This document shows positions 38,098 to 46,563 of a stretch of DNA of 64,000 bases, piece after piece. Below the pieces are notes generated by a model. The model did not search any database. It had not been told where the DNA came from and was given only the letters and a program-made list of their open reading frames with translations. The stretch comes from Marinobacter azerbaijanicus (GTDB lineage: Bacteria; Pseudomonadota; Gammaproteobacteria; Pseudomonadales; Oleiphilaceae). The number at the start of each line of letters is the position of its first letter. Position 1 is the first letter of the stretch. The translations under genes were made by a program, and so were the position numbers. The stretch spans positions 84,888 through 148,887 of the forward strand of contig NZ_JASSVS010000014.1 in the NCBI RefSeq assembly GCF_030250645.1, given 5' to 3'.

Positions 38098-41000
38098 ATG
38101 ACACTGATAGCACTGAACCGCCCCGTTCGCAGCGACTACCGCCTGGAGCGGGTACACATGTTCCCGGGCAGGCATCTGGGCGAACAGGAACTGGACCGAC
38201 AGCAGGCCTGGGCCGATGCCAGATTGTCTCCCCTGCTCCTGCACCGCCACCCGGGCATTGTTCACGGCCTGACACTGGCAGATGAGTCGCTGGACAGTGT
38301 CACGGTGACACCCGGTCTGGCTGTCGCGGCAAACGGCAGAACCATCCACCTGTTCTCTGAACTGAAAACCGGTTGGCAGGCGCTGATCGAACAATACCTG
38401 GAGTCAGTGGCCAGCGATGATGCCACCGGCATTTACTACCTGACTCTGAGCCAGGACCTTCGCCATGTGGACAGCCCCCGGGTGGAACCCTGTCAGCGGG
38501 CCGAGTTTGATCCGACCCGTGATTCCCAACTGGTCACCGTTACCACGGTCTCCCTGCGTCGGCTGGCCATTGCCGGCACTGCTGCCAGCGATCTGGATCG
38601 CTCGCTGATCGAAAACCGGATAGCGGCGGCGGGTGTCAGTGGCGAGTTGTTGGAAAACCACCCGGACTCCGTACCGGTGGCACTGGTGTGCGTGGCGCCG
38701 GGGGACGGCGATGCGCCCGAAGTAAAATGGGTTTCACCCGAAGCCGGGCGCTATATGGCCACTGCGGACAGCGGCTATCAGGTGTTACTGGCCCAGACCA
38801 AAACCGCCATCAATCGGGTCATGGAGAAGCTCCGGAGCAGCGGAGCGTCAGGCCCAACGGAACAGCACCTGTTTCTGAGGTCGAACCTTGGGCTGGACTA
38901 CCTGCCGGCAGCGGGACAGTTGCCGGTCAGCTGGCTGCACAGCCCCGACTCTGCCGAAGTAAAGATGACCGGACTTCCCGAACACATTGGCCTGGATATG
39001 ATTCCGGTTCCGGAAGACCGGATACCCGACCTGATTCACCGACACCTCCCTTCCCGGCCGGTTAACCTGACCCGTCCTGGCGGCGAACGCCTGAGGTTAC
39101 TGCTTGCACTCAACCCGGTCGACTATCGCCCGGACCTCCTGGATATACCGCCAACGGACAGACGGCTTGAGGACGACCTTTACCGGTACCAGATGCGAGC
39201 CCATCGGGCTTGGATGCGCTGGAAATCCCAGTTCTACCACCTCTACCACATTGTGCCCAGCCATGAACCACCGGTTGGCAGAACGGAGGAAGAACGGGCG
39301 CTGGAACGAATCATCCACGATCCTGACAGGCTGGGCGATCTGGGCCTGCCCAAGGCGGAGAATGCGCCGGTCACACCGGACACCTTCTTCACGGAACTGA
39401 AACAGAACCAGGATGGCGGTTCTGAGACGCCGGCCTACCCCTACAACCAGCCGCAACCGGAACCACCGGAAGACTACAGGGCCTGGCTTGCGGGGCAACC
39501 GAACGACGCCAGCCAGTCACCCGATGCGCAGGAACCGGATGAGGACGGCCTGGTGGTCCGTTATGCAGCTTTGCTGGTGAACATCGAAGAAACCCGCAAC
39601 CAGATCCGCAACCTGACCAGCCGCGGAGGTCGCCTGAGAGACTTCCTGCTGTTGCAGCGTCAGCAACTGGACGTGCAATCGGCCTCCCTTTCTGCCCTGG
39701 CCCGCGGAGTGGCTTCCGGTACCAACGCGGCCAAGGGTAAAGGGGCGCTTCAGTACAGCTACGCGCTCAGTCCGGATGCCTACAATGTTACCGGCACCCG
39801 GGAGAGCGAGCGGTCCTATGGGGGGATTTCGAAAGCATTACTGGGCAGTGGTGTCCGCAAGCGCAGCTCAATGGAGTTATTGGAAAAGAGCGCCGTCAAA
39901 CGGGCTTCGGTTCAGGGTGACACCCTGCTCAGGAGGAACCCGGACAACACCTCTGCGATCGAGATCATGGCACAGACCCATGGGCAGGCGCTTGCGCCTC
40001 TCGACGGCAACACACCCGTAATGAAGCAGTCTTTCACGCCGTTTGTCTCCGGTTTCACGGTGATGGAAGATGCCAGCCCTGCCGCCGCCCAGTACCAGAA
40101 GAACCACGCAAAGCTCCTGGAACTGAACACACTTGCGGACCAGCAACTGGATAAGGGGGACAGTAAGAGCCTGAATAAACTGTTCAAACCGGAGCAACTT
40201 GTGGATCCGGGCAAACTGAACACCGAGAAGGACGATACCAACACGATCATCAAAGACCAGTACGATGCCCTCCTGGACGCTGGCAAAGCCCTGACCCGCT
40301 GGATCAAGGGCACCGAATCCCGGTTCAATCGCCTGGAACGGAAACGGGAAGCAAAGATCAGTCAGCTCAACCGTCTTGAAGCCGAGGCGGAGAAACTCTC
40401 TGCCAGTATCCGCATTGCCAGGGAGAAACTGGACAGTCTTGCCCAGGTGATGGACGAGCGAAAAGGTGACTACACGCTTGCCCAACAGCTACTGATGGAA
40501 GACTGGCAGCGGGTACAAAAACGGAATGAAGAACGCTCACGCATACTCACCACGGGTATCCGGGGGCTCTGGTATATAAGGGTGCGCAGCGCAGAGGCCT
40601 CGCTGCCAGCGGCAGATCCGTTGGCACTCCGCTTCCGGCAGGGCAATGACGAAATGCCCGCCTGTGACCCGGACAGAACGGTTGAGTTACCCGAATCCCT
40701 GGCCGGCTTCCTGGACACCGTAGCGGAAATTCCGGTTTCGGACTGGGTAGCCCTCCAGCCAGTGATTCCCCGGGTTCCACTGAACCTCAATACCTCGGTT
40801 CTCCAGCAGTATCGCAAGATCCGACTGCAGGAAAAGCAACAGAAACAGGAGGTTGGTCAGATATCCACGGCCCTCCAGGGGCGGTTAAAGACGCTCAGAC
40901 TGAATAACCGGGCGCTGTTGACCGGCATGACGCAAAAAGTCTTCCCGGCAAAGTCGGACAGTATGCGGCAGACCCAGCAGGAGAGCGCACGGGTGCTGAC

Positions 41001-41610
41001 CCTGGAAGATGCAATCAGCTCGAAATCCGTCCTGCTGCGGAAAAAGGCCCAGGAGCTGCTCAACAACCTGGAACTGGCGCAAAGCTGTCTGCTGCAGCAC
41101 CTTCGCGGCCTGTCCGGGTCCCTGCGGCTGACCTGGGGACAGTTGGCCGAAGATGACCGGCTGCGGGTCGCTGACGTAAGCCGCTGGCCGGGACTGGAAC
41201 GGGCAGAAAAGGAAGACTTCAACCGGGTACGCACCCTCTCCGAACTGGTGGACTGGTGGTTCAGACAGCTTGATGACCAGCCCGCCAGCGAGAGCCGGCA
41301 GGCCATGGAAAACATGATCCGCGCCACCCTGATTGTAGCCTCCCTGGGAGATCCGGAAGACATTGTCCGGGGCCAGGTGACCGCACCGCCACGGCTGATC
41401 AAGCCTGGTGAGCGACTCAGCGTCCGGCTCAATCGATTTCCACTGCCGGGCACCGAACTCCAGCTGCTGGATGAGCTTCAGAGGGTGTCAGCGGTGCTCG
41501 CCGTGGAAGACCAGGTTGCCGACAGCACCGAGGTAACAATCACCCGGGTATTACAGAAAAATATCCGGATCAGCAGCCAGTCCACGGTTATTGGCAAGTT
41601 ACGGAGGTAA
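38098..41610 (+). CDS. Large eCIS protein with YFDGR-type module and coiled coils, copy 3
   Basis: An 1170-residue protein. Residues about 18-100 carry VHMFPGRHLGEQELDRQQAW, HRHPGIVHGLTLADES and VTVTPGLAVAANGRTIHLF, the shared module. Then a globular part, a long Pro/Glu-rich segment (about residues 440-480) and extensive alpha-helix, with coiled-coil character near residues 491-534 and 719-817 (FNRLERKREAKISQLNRLEA, EKLSASIRIAREKLDSLAQV). It could be a fibre, or, from its length and coiled coils, the tape-measure protein that sets tube length, which is otherwise not identified here. The start is taken at MTLIALNRPVRS; the open frame before it is the tail of copy 2. Confidence 0.6.
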   Translation: MTLIALNRPVRSDYRLERVHMFPGRHLGEQELDRQQAWADARLSPLLLHRHPGIVHGLTLADESLDSVTVTPGLAVAANGRTIHLFSELKTGWQALIEQYLESVASDDATGIYYLTLSQDLRHVDSPRVEPCQRAEFDPTRDSQLVTVTTVSLRRLAIAGTAASDLDRSLIENRIAAAGVSGELLENHPDSVPVALVCVAPGDGDAPEVKWVSPEAGRYMATADSGYQVLLAQTKTAINRVMEKLRSSGASGPTEQHLFLRSNLGLDYLPAAGQLPVSWLHSPDSAEVKMTGLPEHIGLDMIPVPEDRIPDLIHRHLPSRPVNLTRPGGERLRLLLALNPVDYRPDLLDIPPTDRRLEDDLYRYQMRAHRAWMRWKSQFYHLYHIVPSHEPPVGRTEEERALERIIHDPDRLGDLGLPKAENAPVTPDTFFTELKQNQDGGSETPAYPYNQPQPEPPEDYRAWLAGQPNDASQSPDAQEPDEDGLVVRYAALLVNIEETRNQIRNLTSRGGRLRDFLLLQRQQLDVQSASLSALARGVASGTNAAKGKGALQYSYALSPDAYNVTGTRESERSYGGISKALLGSGVRKRSSMELLEKSAVKRASVQGDTLLRRNPDNTSAIEIMAQTHGQALAPLDGNTPVMKQSFTPFVSGFTVMEDASPAAAQYQKNHAKLLELNTLADQQLDKGDSKSLNKLFKPEQLVDPGKLNTEKDDTNTIIKDQYDALLDAGKALTRWIKGTESRFNRLERKREAKISQLNRLEAEAEKLSASIRIAREKLDSLAQVMDERKGDYTLAQQLLMEDWQRVQKRNEERSRILTTGIRGLWYIRVRSAEASLPAADPLALRFRQGNDEMPACDPDRTVELPESLAGFLDTVAEIPVSDWVALQPVIPRVPLNLNTSVLQQYRKIRLQEKQQKQEVGQISTALQGRLKTLRLNNRALLTGMTQKVFPAKSDSMRQTQQESARVLTLEDAISSKSVLLRKKAQELLNNLELAQSCLLQHLRGLSGSLRLTWGQLAEDDRLRVADVSRWPGLERAEKEDFNRVRTLSELVDWWFRQLDDQPASESRQAMENMIRATLIVASLGDPEDIVRGQVTAPPRLIKPGERLSVRLNRFPLPGTELQLLDELQRVSAVLAVEDQVADSTEVTITRVLQKNIRISSQSTVIGKLRR

Positions 41611-41616
41611 CCCGGA

Positions 41617-43155
41617 GTGACCTTGCTGCAGCAAACAGACACAACCCGGATCCACAGGCTGACTGTGCGCGGCCCTTCTGGTACTCGCCAACGCCTGCTG
41701 CCACAGCTGGAGTCCAGCCACTGGCCAGCACCCGCGGATGGCAGTTGGGTACTGGTCCGTCGGGTTGCCGCCTCTGCCGGCAAAAGCCGGCTGGCCAGCG
41801 AACTGCTGGAAAAGGCGCGCCAACAGATCGACAGCGGGGATCCCTCCGAGGTAGTCCGCTTCCCCAGCCTGGCGGCATTGGTTGCTGCCCTCGTCACCGA
41901 TATATCCAGAGGCGTCGCCTCCCAACACTGGTACTGGCAGCGCTGGTCCCGCCTCTGGCCGCTTCCGGCCGGCGATGCCATACAGCAGCTGATGCAGGAG
42001 CATCCGCGCCAGTTAGTGCCCATCTGTCATATCCTGGCATCTGAGGGAAACCTGATTGACGTCTGGCGGTGTCTCTCTGCAGACAATGGCGCGGCTGTGA
42101 TGTCTGCTCTGTGTTACGAGCTCGGACTGGCGCAGCACACGCTTGACCCGGCCCCTGCAGCCACAATAACTGACAGACCCGGCATGGTGATTTCCTTCGA
42201 CCAGAGTCATTCCTGGCAGCCGATATTCGCATCGTTGCCGGATACTGACGCTCGCTCAAGACTGGCGGCGCTGATTGTCGCAACCGACTCTGCCGCACTG
42301 GCGCTGCGTGCAGCGCCCGCCCGGACCCTGGCAACGGTCCAACAGAGAATGGCACAGACCAGACGGGACCGTGCCGCAACAAGCACCTCAACCCCGGACA
42401 CCCCACCACAGCCTGATGCGGGCAGGTTTGAGGAATCTGCGCCGCAGACCGGCCTCGGGACAGGTCACTCCCAGGTAACCGGCCGGGGCAATGAGTCACT
42501 GCCTCAAGCCGCCAGTGATTCGGGGGCACTGCACACCGGCCCTGGTTCCCCGAAAACGGTTGAACGCGCCGGACCCGGCACCGTCCACAGAAGCGCCAGT
42601 CCAGAGCCGGTGGAAACTGCAGCGGTAGACCCGTACCCACCGGGTCAGGAGGCGAATAGCCGCTCTGGCAGATTACGCACAAATATGGGCGGAGTGCTCT
42701 ACCTGCTCAATGTCCTGAACCGTCCGCCCATACAGGCCATCATGGAACAGGCCTGGCAGTTACTTCCCAATGGCTGGGCCTGGCTCTACCGGCTGGCACG
42801 GGAACTGGACCTGGATCCGGACGATGCGTTGTGTGACTTTCTGGCGCAACGGCTCGGCCTGGAGTCCGTGGCCGAGCTGGAATCATTACCACAACTGCCG
42901 GAACGGCAGACCTTGGTGTCACTGGCCGCGCAGTGGTTCAGTCACGCGGAGCTCTGGACCCCGACGCTGATCCGGGTTCCCGCGGAACTGGTCCACACAC
43001 CCGGACACCTGGATATGTACATGGATAACAGTCAGGTAAGACTCGAGTTGCGCCTGGCGGGGCTGGATCTGAACCCGGGTTGGCTCCCCTGGCTTGGCAC
43101 CGTCGTGACCTTTCATTTTGATCATTTCCCGCACCTTCAGGGGACAACGTCGTGA
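41617..43155 (+). CDS. eCIS accessory protein with two folded domains and a disordered linker
   Basis: A 512-residue protein, no family recognised with certainty. A first domain (residues 1-250) has RHQLVPICHILASEGNLIDVWR-like helices and the conserved DISRGVASQHWYWQRWSR region. A low-complexity linker rich in Pro, Thr, Ser and Gly follows (about residues 255-350), then a second domain starting NMGGVLYLLNVLNRPPIQAIM, the kind of GGV-YLLNLL start found in late genes of other injection-system loci, ending in LAGLDLNPGWLPWLGTVVTFHFD. GTG start with a GGAG site; it overlaps the DUF4255 gene by four bases. Function unknown; cap or assembly factor possible. Confidence 0.6.
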   Translation: MTLLQQTDTTRIHRLTVRGPSGTRQRLLPQLESSHWPAPADGSWVLVRRVAASAGKSRLASELLEKARQQIDSGDPSEVVRFPSLAALVAALVTDISRGVASQHWYWQRWSRLWPLPAGDAIQQLMQEHPRQLVPICHILASEGNLIDVWRCLSADNGAAVMSALCYELGLAQHTLDPAPAATITDRPGMVISFDQSHSWQPIFASLPDTDARSRLAALIVATDSAALALRAAPARTLATVQQRMAQTRRDRAATSTSTPDTPPQPDAGRFEESAPQTGLGTGHSQVTGRGNESLPQAASDSGALHTGPGSPKTVERAGPGTVHRSASPEPVETAAVDPYPPGQEANSRSGRLRTNMGGVLYLLNVLNRPPIQAIMEQAWQLLPNGWAWLYRLARELDLDPDDALCDFLAQRLGLESVAELESLPQLPERQTLVSLAAQWFSHAELWTPTLIRVPAELVHTPGHLDMYMDNSQVRLELRLAGLDLNPGWLPWLGTVVTFHFDHFPHLQGTTS

Positions 43156-43742
43156 GCAACTACACCATTATCGAACGGGTCAGCGAGGAACTGCGGCGAC
43201 AGATTTTTTCCGCCCTGGACGAGGCACCGGACACCGAGTTCTCCGTCACCGATGCAGCCACCAATATTGCCCTGGAACCGCCGGGGGAAAACCTCAACAA
43301 CCAGGTGGTGGTCAGCCTTTACCTCTACCACATCAGTCAGCAACAGCGGCCCCGTAACCCCATGCCCCTGCGGTCCGGAGCCGGTGAGGAAAAACACCCG
43401 CCACTGCCGCTGCAACTGAAATACCTGCTGCTTCCGGTAGACAATGAAACCAACAATCAGCTGATGCTGGGGCGCATTCTTCAACATTTCCATGACCACC
43501 CGGTGCTGGAGTCCATAGCCGGAGAAGCCCTGGACAGCAGTTTCGGGCGCGAGCAGGACCAGATCCGGGTGATAGCGGAAGACATTCCCCTGGAACAGCT
43601 CACCCAGTTATGGAATGCCTTCAGCCAGCCCATGCGGCTGGCCACCATGCTGCGGGTGGACGGCGTCGCCATTGACTCCTATCGCAGCCCGCAGCAGTAC
43701 GGTCCGGTTCGCGAGGCTTATACCGTGTTAGGCCAGAAATAA
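43152..43742 (+). CDS. DUF4255 tail terminator/cap protein (Afp16-like)
   Basis: A 196-residue protein with the DUF4255 (Pvc16 N-terminal) signature: NYTIIERVSEELRRQIFSAL, NQVVVSLYLYHISQQQRPRN and LPLQLKYLLLPVDNETNNQLMLGRILQHFHDHPVL. In Afp and PVC this protein caps the distal end of tube and sheath and ends elongation. GTG start, overlapping the previous gene by four bases. Its place late in the operon, next to the AAA+ ATPase, is the usual one. Confidence 0.9.
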   Translation: MSNYTIIERVSEELRRQIFSALDEAPDTEFSVTDAATNIALEPPGENLNNQVVVSLYLYHISQQQRPRNPMPLRSGAGEEKHPPLPLQLKYLLLPVDNETNNQLMLGRILQHFHDHPVLESIAGEALDSSFGREQDQIRVIAEDIPLEQLTQLWNAFSQPMRLATMLRVDGVAIDSYRSPQQYGPVREAYTVLGQK

Positions 43743-43763
43743 CCCGAGGCGGAGGACAGACCC

Positions 43764-44441
43764 ATGAGCAACAACCCGGTTATCGTCGCGCAAGCTCTGA
43801 TCAGTGGCCGTGTACTGGACCAGGTGCAGAACCTGCCTGTCTCACGGGGACTCACCCTCAGCCTCTGGTACCGGCCGGCGCCGGAAGGGGATGCCGAAGC
43901 CGGTGAGTACCTGCCTGCCAGTTTCTACAAAAAGGTCACCAGTGACGGCTACTTCTGTTTTTCCGCCAGTGGCGGCTCGGTTTTCGGCGATCGCTCCCCG
44001 ATGCCGGACATGCAGTTCCGGCTGGACATCAAAGCCCCCGGGTATCAACCGTTAAGCCATGACTTCGAGCTGGCCTCGGGACGGCTGGTCAGCACCGAGT
44101 CCGATCTCGAGCTGGCAGGCCAGAGCCGGGAAGTCACACGTATCACCGGCCCGTTTGACGACCTCACCCTGGAGCTGTCTCCCACTCCGTTGCGCCTTAC
44201 CGGGCAGATATTGCGGGATGGTGATCCGGAAGCCCCGCTGGCCAATGCCGAGGTAACGGTATCCGCCCCCGAGACACGCCCGGCGGTCACCACCGACGAG
44301 CGGGGTTTTTTCGCCATCGACAACCTGCCCCTGGCGCGGGAAATCACCCTGACTCTGAGCGACGGCAGCGACGACCAGAGCCAGACCGTCCGACTCGACT
44401 ACCGGCAGCCAGTGAACAACCGCCGGTTCATTTTCCGGTAA
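43764..44441 (+). CDS. eCIS-associated protein with carboxypeptidase-regulatory-like domain
   Basis: A 225-residue protein. Residues about 130-225 form a beta-sandwich of the CarboxypepD_reg type: LRLTGQILRDGDPEAPLANAEVTVSAPETRPAVTTDERGFFAIDNLPLAREITLTLSD. The first half repeats a related pattern (ISGRVLDQVQNLPVSRGLTLSLWYRP, VTSDGYFCFSASGGSVFGDRS), so there may be two tandem sandwich domains. No catalytic motif. Such domains bind surfaces or stabilise assemblies; a decoration or fibre-adaptor role is possible. It follows the DUF4255 gene by 21 bases. Confidence 0.65.
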   Translation: MSNNPVIVAQALISGRVLDQVQNLPVSRGLTLSLWYRPAPEGDAEAGEYLPASFYKKVTSDGYFCFSASGGSVFGDRSPMPDMQFRLDIKAPGYQPLSHDFELASGRLVSTESDLELAGQSREVTRITGPFDDLTLELSPTPLRLTGQILRDGDPEAPLANAEVTVSAPETRPAVTTDERGFFAIDNLPLAREITLTLSDGSDDQSQTVRLDYRQPVNNRRFIFR

Positions 44442-44454
44442 ACCGGTGATCGCC

Positions 44455-46560
44455 ATGACCCAACAAGAAACACTGGACGGCTATCAGAACGATCAGGACT
44501 ACCTGACCGACGTTCTGCAACTGATTACCCTGCAGATGGAACAGGCAGTGGCGCGTTTCCGGGCAGTGCGCGGCGACCATAACCGTGAGGGCTTCCTGGG
44601 GCTGTTTCTGAATGACGAGGACATCGACCGGAACCTGGCACAACTCAGAGAGACCGGCAATTCCCCTGCCACGCCGGAAAGCATTCGCCAGCTACGCCAG
44701 CAGATCATTCTGCAAACCCGCGCCACCCCGCGCAAATTGCTGCCCCAGCGTCTGGCCGAAGCCCTCGGCCTGGGCCAGCAGGAAACAGATCTGGTGCTGT
44801 ACCTGCTGGCCGGAGAGGCAGACCCCCGCTTTGCCCGGGTGTGGGCTTTCCTGCAGGATGATGTTCAGCGCCGCTACCTGACCCCCGGGCTGGTGGAGCA
44901 ACTTTCCGACCTGCCCCGTTCGGACAGCTCAGCAACGGGCATCCGGGCCATGCTGTCCCCTGACGCGCCATTGATACGACACCGGGTCATATCCGTGTCG
45001 GAACCCCGGCGTCCGTTGCTGGAGCGTCCCCTGAAGCTGGATGACCGCGTTGTTGATTTTCTGCTGGGCCGGGACGCCCTTGACCATCGACTGGCAGGGT
45101 ATCTGGAGTTATTACCCTACCCACAGCCCCGCCTTCGCCCCACACTGACTGAAGCCCTGAAGTGTCTGGCAGGGAATCCGGGCAGCACCCAATCCCTGCC
45201 CCCGCTGCAACTGACTGGCGAACCGGGACAGGATCACGACCTATGGCTGGCCCGCAAGCGCGGCCAGAACCTGCTCCGGGTGCGGACAGAAAAATGGATT
45301 GAAACATCCGAATGGCAGGAGAGCCTCTACGTCCTCCGCCGGGAGCAACGGCTGCACAACGCACTGGTCAGTGTGCCCCGGTCGGAACAGGCCTCGCCGG
45401 AGCAACTTTCCGCCCTGCTTGAAGCGCTTCCGGACGACCTCATACTGCAGACGGAAACCCCGGGCGCGCCCTCGCCGGTGGTGGAAATTCTGCTTCCCGG
45501 TCCGTCACCGGAAATACGTGAGCTGGCCTGGAAGCAGCACCTGCCAGGGCACTGGCTGGCCCTGCAACCCGCCGGGCTGATTCCGGAACTTGCCCAGAGG
45601 TACAGACTGACACCGGCCAGGATTGCCGGAATCAGCCAGCGCCTGAGCCATCACCTGCAACTCAACCCGGACTTCCATGGCGAAGACCTCAAGGCACTGT
45701 GCAAATCCGCCGCGGCGGAATCCATGACCAGTGGCGCCCAACGGATGAAGTCCGGACAGGGGTGGAGCCAGTTGGTGCTGCCAAAAGCCAGCAAGGGTTT
45801 GCTGGAAGAACTGATCCTGCGGGCCAGTCATCAGCAGCAGGTGCTCAGAAACTGGGGAATGGACCAGCTGTTCGGGCAGCAACCCGGGCTGAGCGCCCTG
45901 TTCGTAGGGCCTTCCGGTACCGGCAAGACCCTGGCCGCAGGCGTTGTGGCCAGGGAACTGGGCCTGGAGCTATACCGTATTGACCTGGCCACCGTAGTCA
46001 GCAAGTACATCGGGGAAACCGAGAAAAACCTGCAAAGCATTTTTGACCATGCCGCCAGGGCGGATGTGGTGCTGTTTTTCGATGAAGCCGATGCCCTGTT
46101 CGGAAAACGCTCCGAAGTCAGGGATGCCCACGACCGTTACGCCAACATCGAGACCAGCTACCTGCTGCAGAAGATCGAGGCCCATACCGGCGTCTGCATA
46201 CTCGCCTCGAACCTGGCCCAGAACATTGACGACGCCTTTATGCGCCGAATACAGGTAGTGGTGGAATTTCCCTTCCCCGGCCCGAAAGAACGGGAAAGGA
46301 TCTGGCACCAGTTGCTCACCACCTCGGCCCCCATCCGGGAGGATCTGGACCTGCCGTTCCTGGCGCGGCAGTTCGAGCTGACCGGTGCCAACATCAAAAG
46401 CATTCTGCTTCTGGCCGGTTGCTACGCCGCCGGCGAACAGCAATCCATCGGCATGGAGCACCTGGTGAGGGCCATCGCCCGGGAATACAACAAACTGGGC
46501 AAACCCCTGAGCAAGAGTCTGTTTGGCCCCTACTACAACCGCCTGCGGCAGTGGGAGTAA
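44455..46560 (+). CDS. eCIS AAA+ ATPase (Afp15-like)
   Basis: A 701-residue cytosolic ATPase thought to assist assembly or cargo loading of injection particles. The AAA module lies at the C-terminus: Walker A GPSGTGKT (about residues 485-492), Walker B VVLFFDEADALFG (Asp543), followed by KRSEVRDAHDRYANIE and the arginine-finger region DDAFMRRIQVVVEFPFP. The N-terminal 450 residues include a winged-helix-like part and a degenerate domain. The ATG at 44455 is used; a GTG three codons earlier is also possible. It starts 13 bases after the previous stop. Confidence 0.9.
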   Translation: MTQQETLDGYQNDQDYLTDVLQLITLQMEQAVARFRAVRGDHNREGFLGLFLNDEDIDRNLAQLRETGNSPATPESIRQLRQQIILQTRATPRKLLPQRLAEALGLGQQETDLVLYLLAGEADPRFARVWAFLQDDVQRRYLTPGLVEQLSDLPRSDSSATGIRAMLSPDAPLIRHRVISVSEPRRPLLERPLKLDDRVVDFLLGRDALDHRLAGYLELLPYPQPRLRPTLTEALKCLAGNPGSTQSLPPLQLTGEPGQDHDLWLARKRGQNLLRVRTEKWIETSEWQESLYVLRREQRLHNALVSVPRSEQASPEQLSALLEALPDDLILQTETPGAPSPVVEILLPGPSPEIRELAWKQHLPGHWLALQPAGLIPELAQRYRLTPARIAGISQRLSHHLQLNPDFHGEDLKALCKSAAAESMTSGAQRMKSGQGWSQLVLPKASKGLLEELILRASHQQQVLRNWGMDQLFGQQPGLSALFVGPSGTGKTLAAGVVARELGLELYRIDLATVVSKYIGETEKNLQSIFDHAARADVVLFFDEADALFGKRSEVRDAHDRYANIETSYLLQKIEAHTGVCILASNLAQNIDDAFMRRIQVVVEFPFPGPKERERIWHQLLTTSAPIREDLDLPFLARQFELTGANIKSILLLAGCYAAGEQQSIGMEHLVRAIAREYNKLGKPLSKSLFGPYYNRLRQWE

Positions 46561-46563
46561 ACC

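Noticed and set aside
23515..46560. A type VI secretion system
   Set aside because: There are no TssB/TssC pair, TssJ-L-M membrane complex or ClpV; the sheath is a single large phage-like protein.
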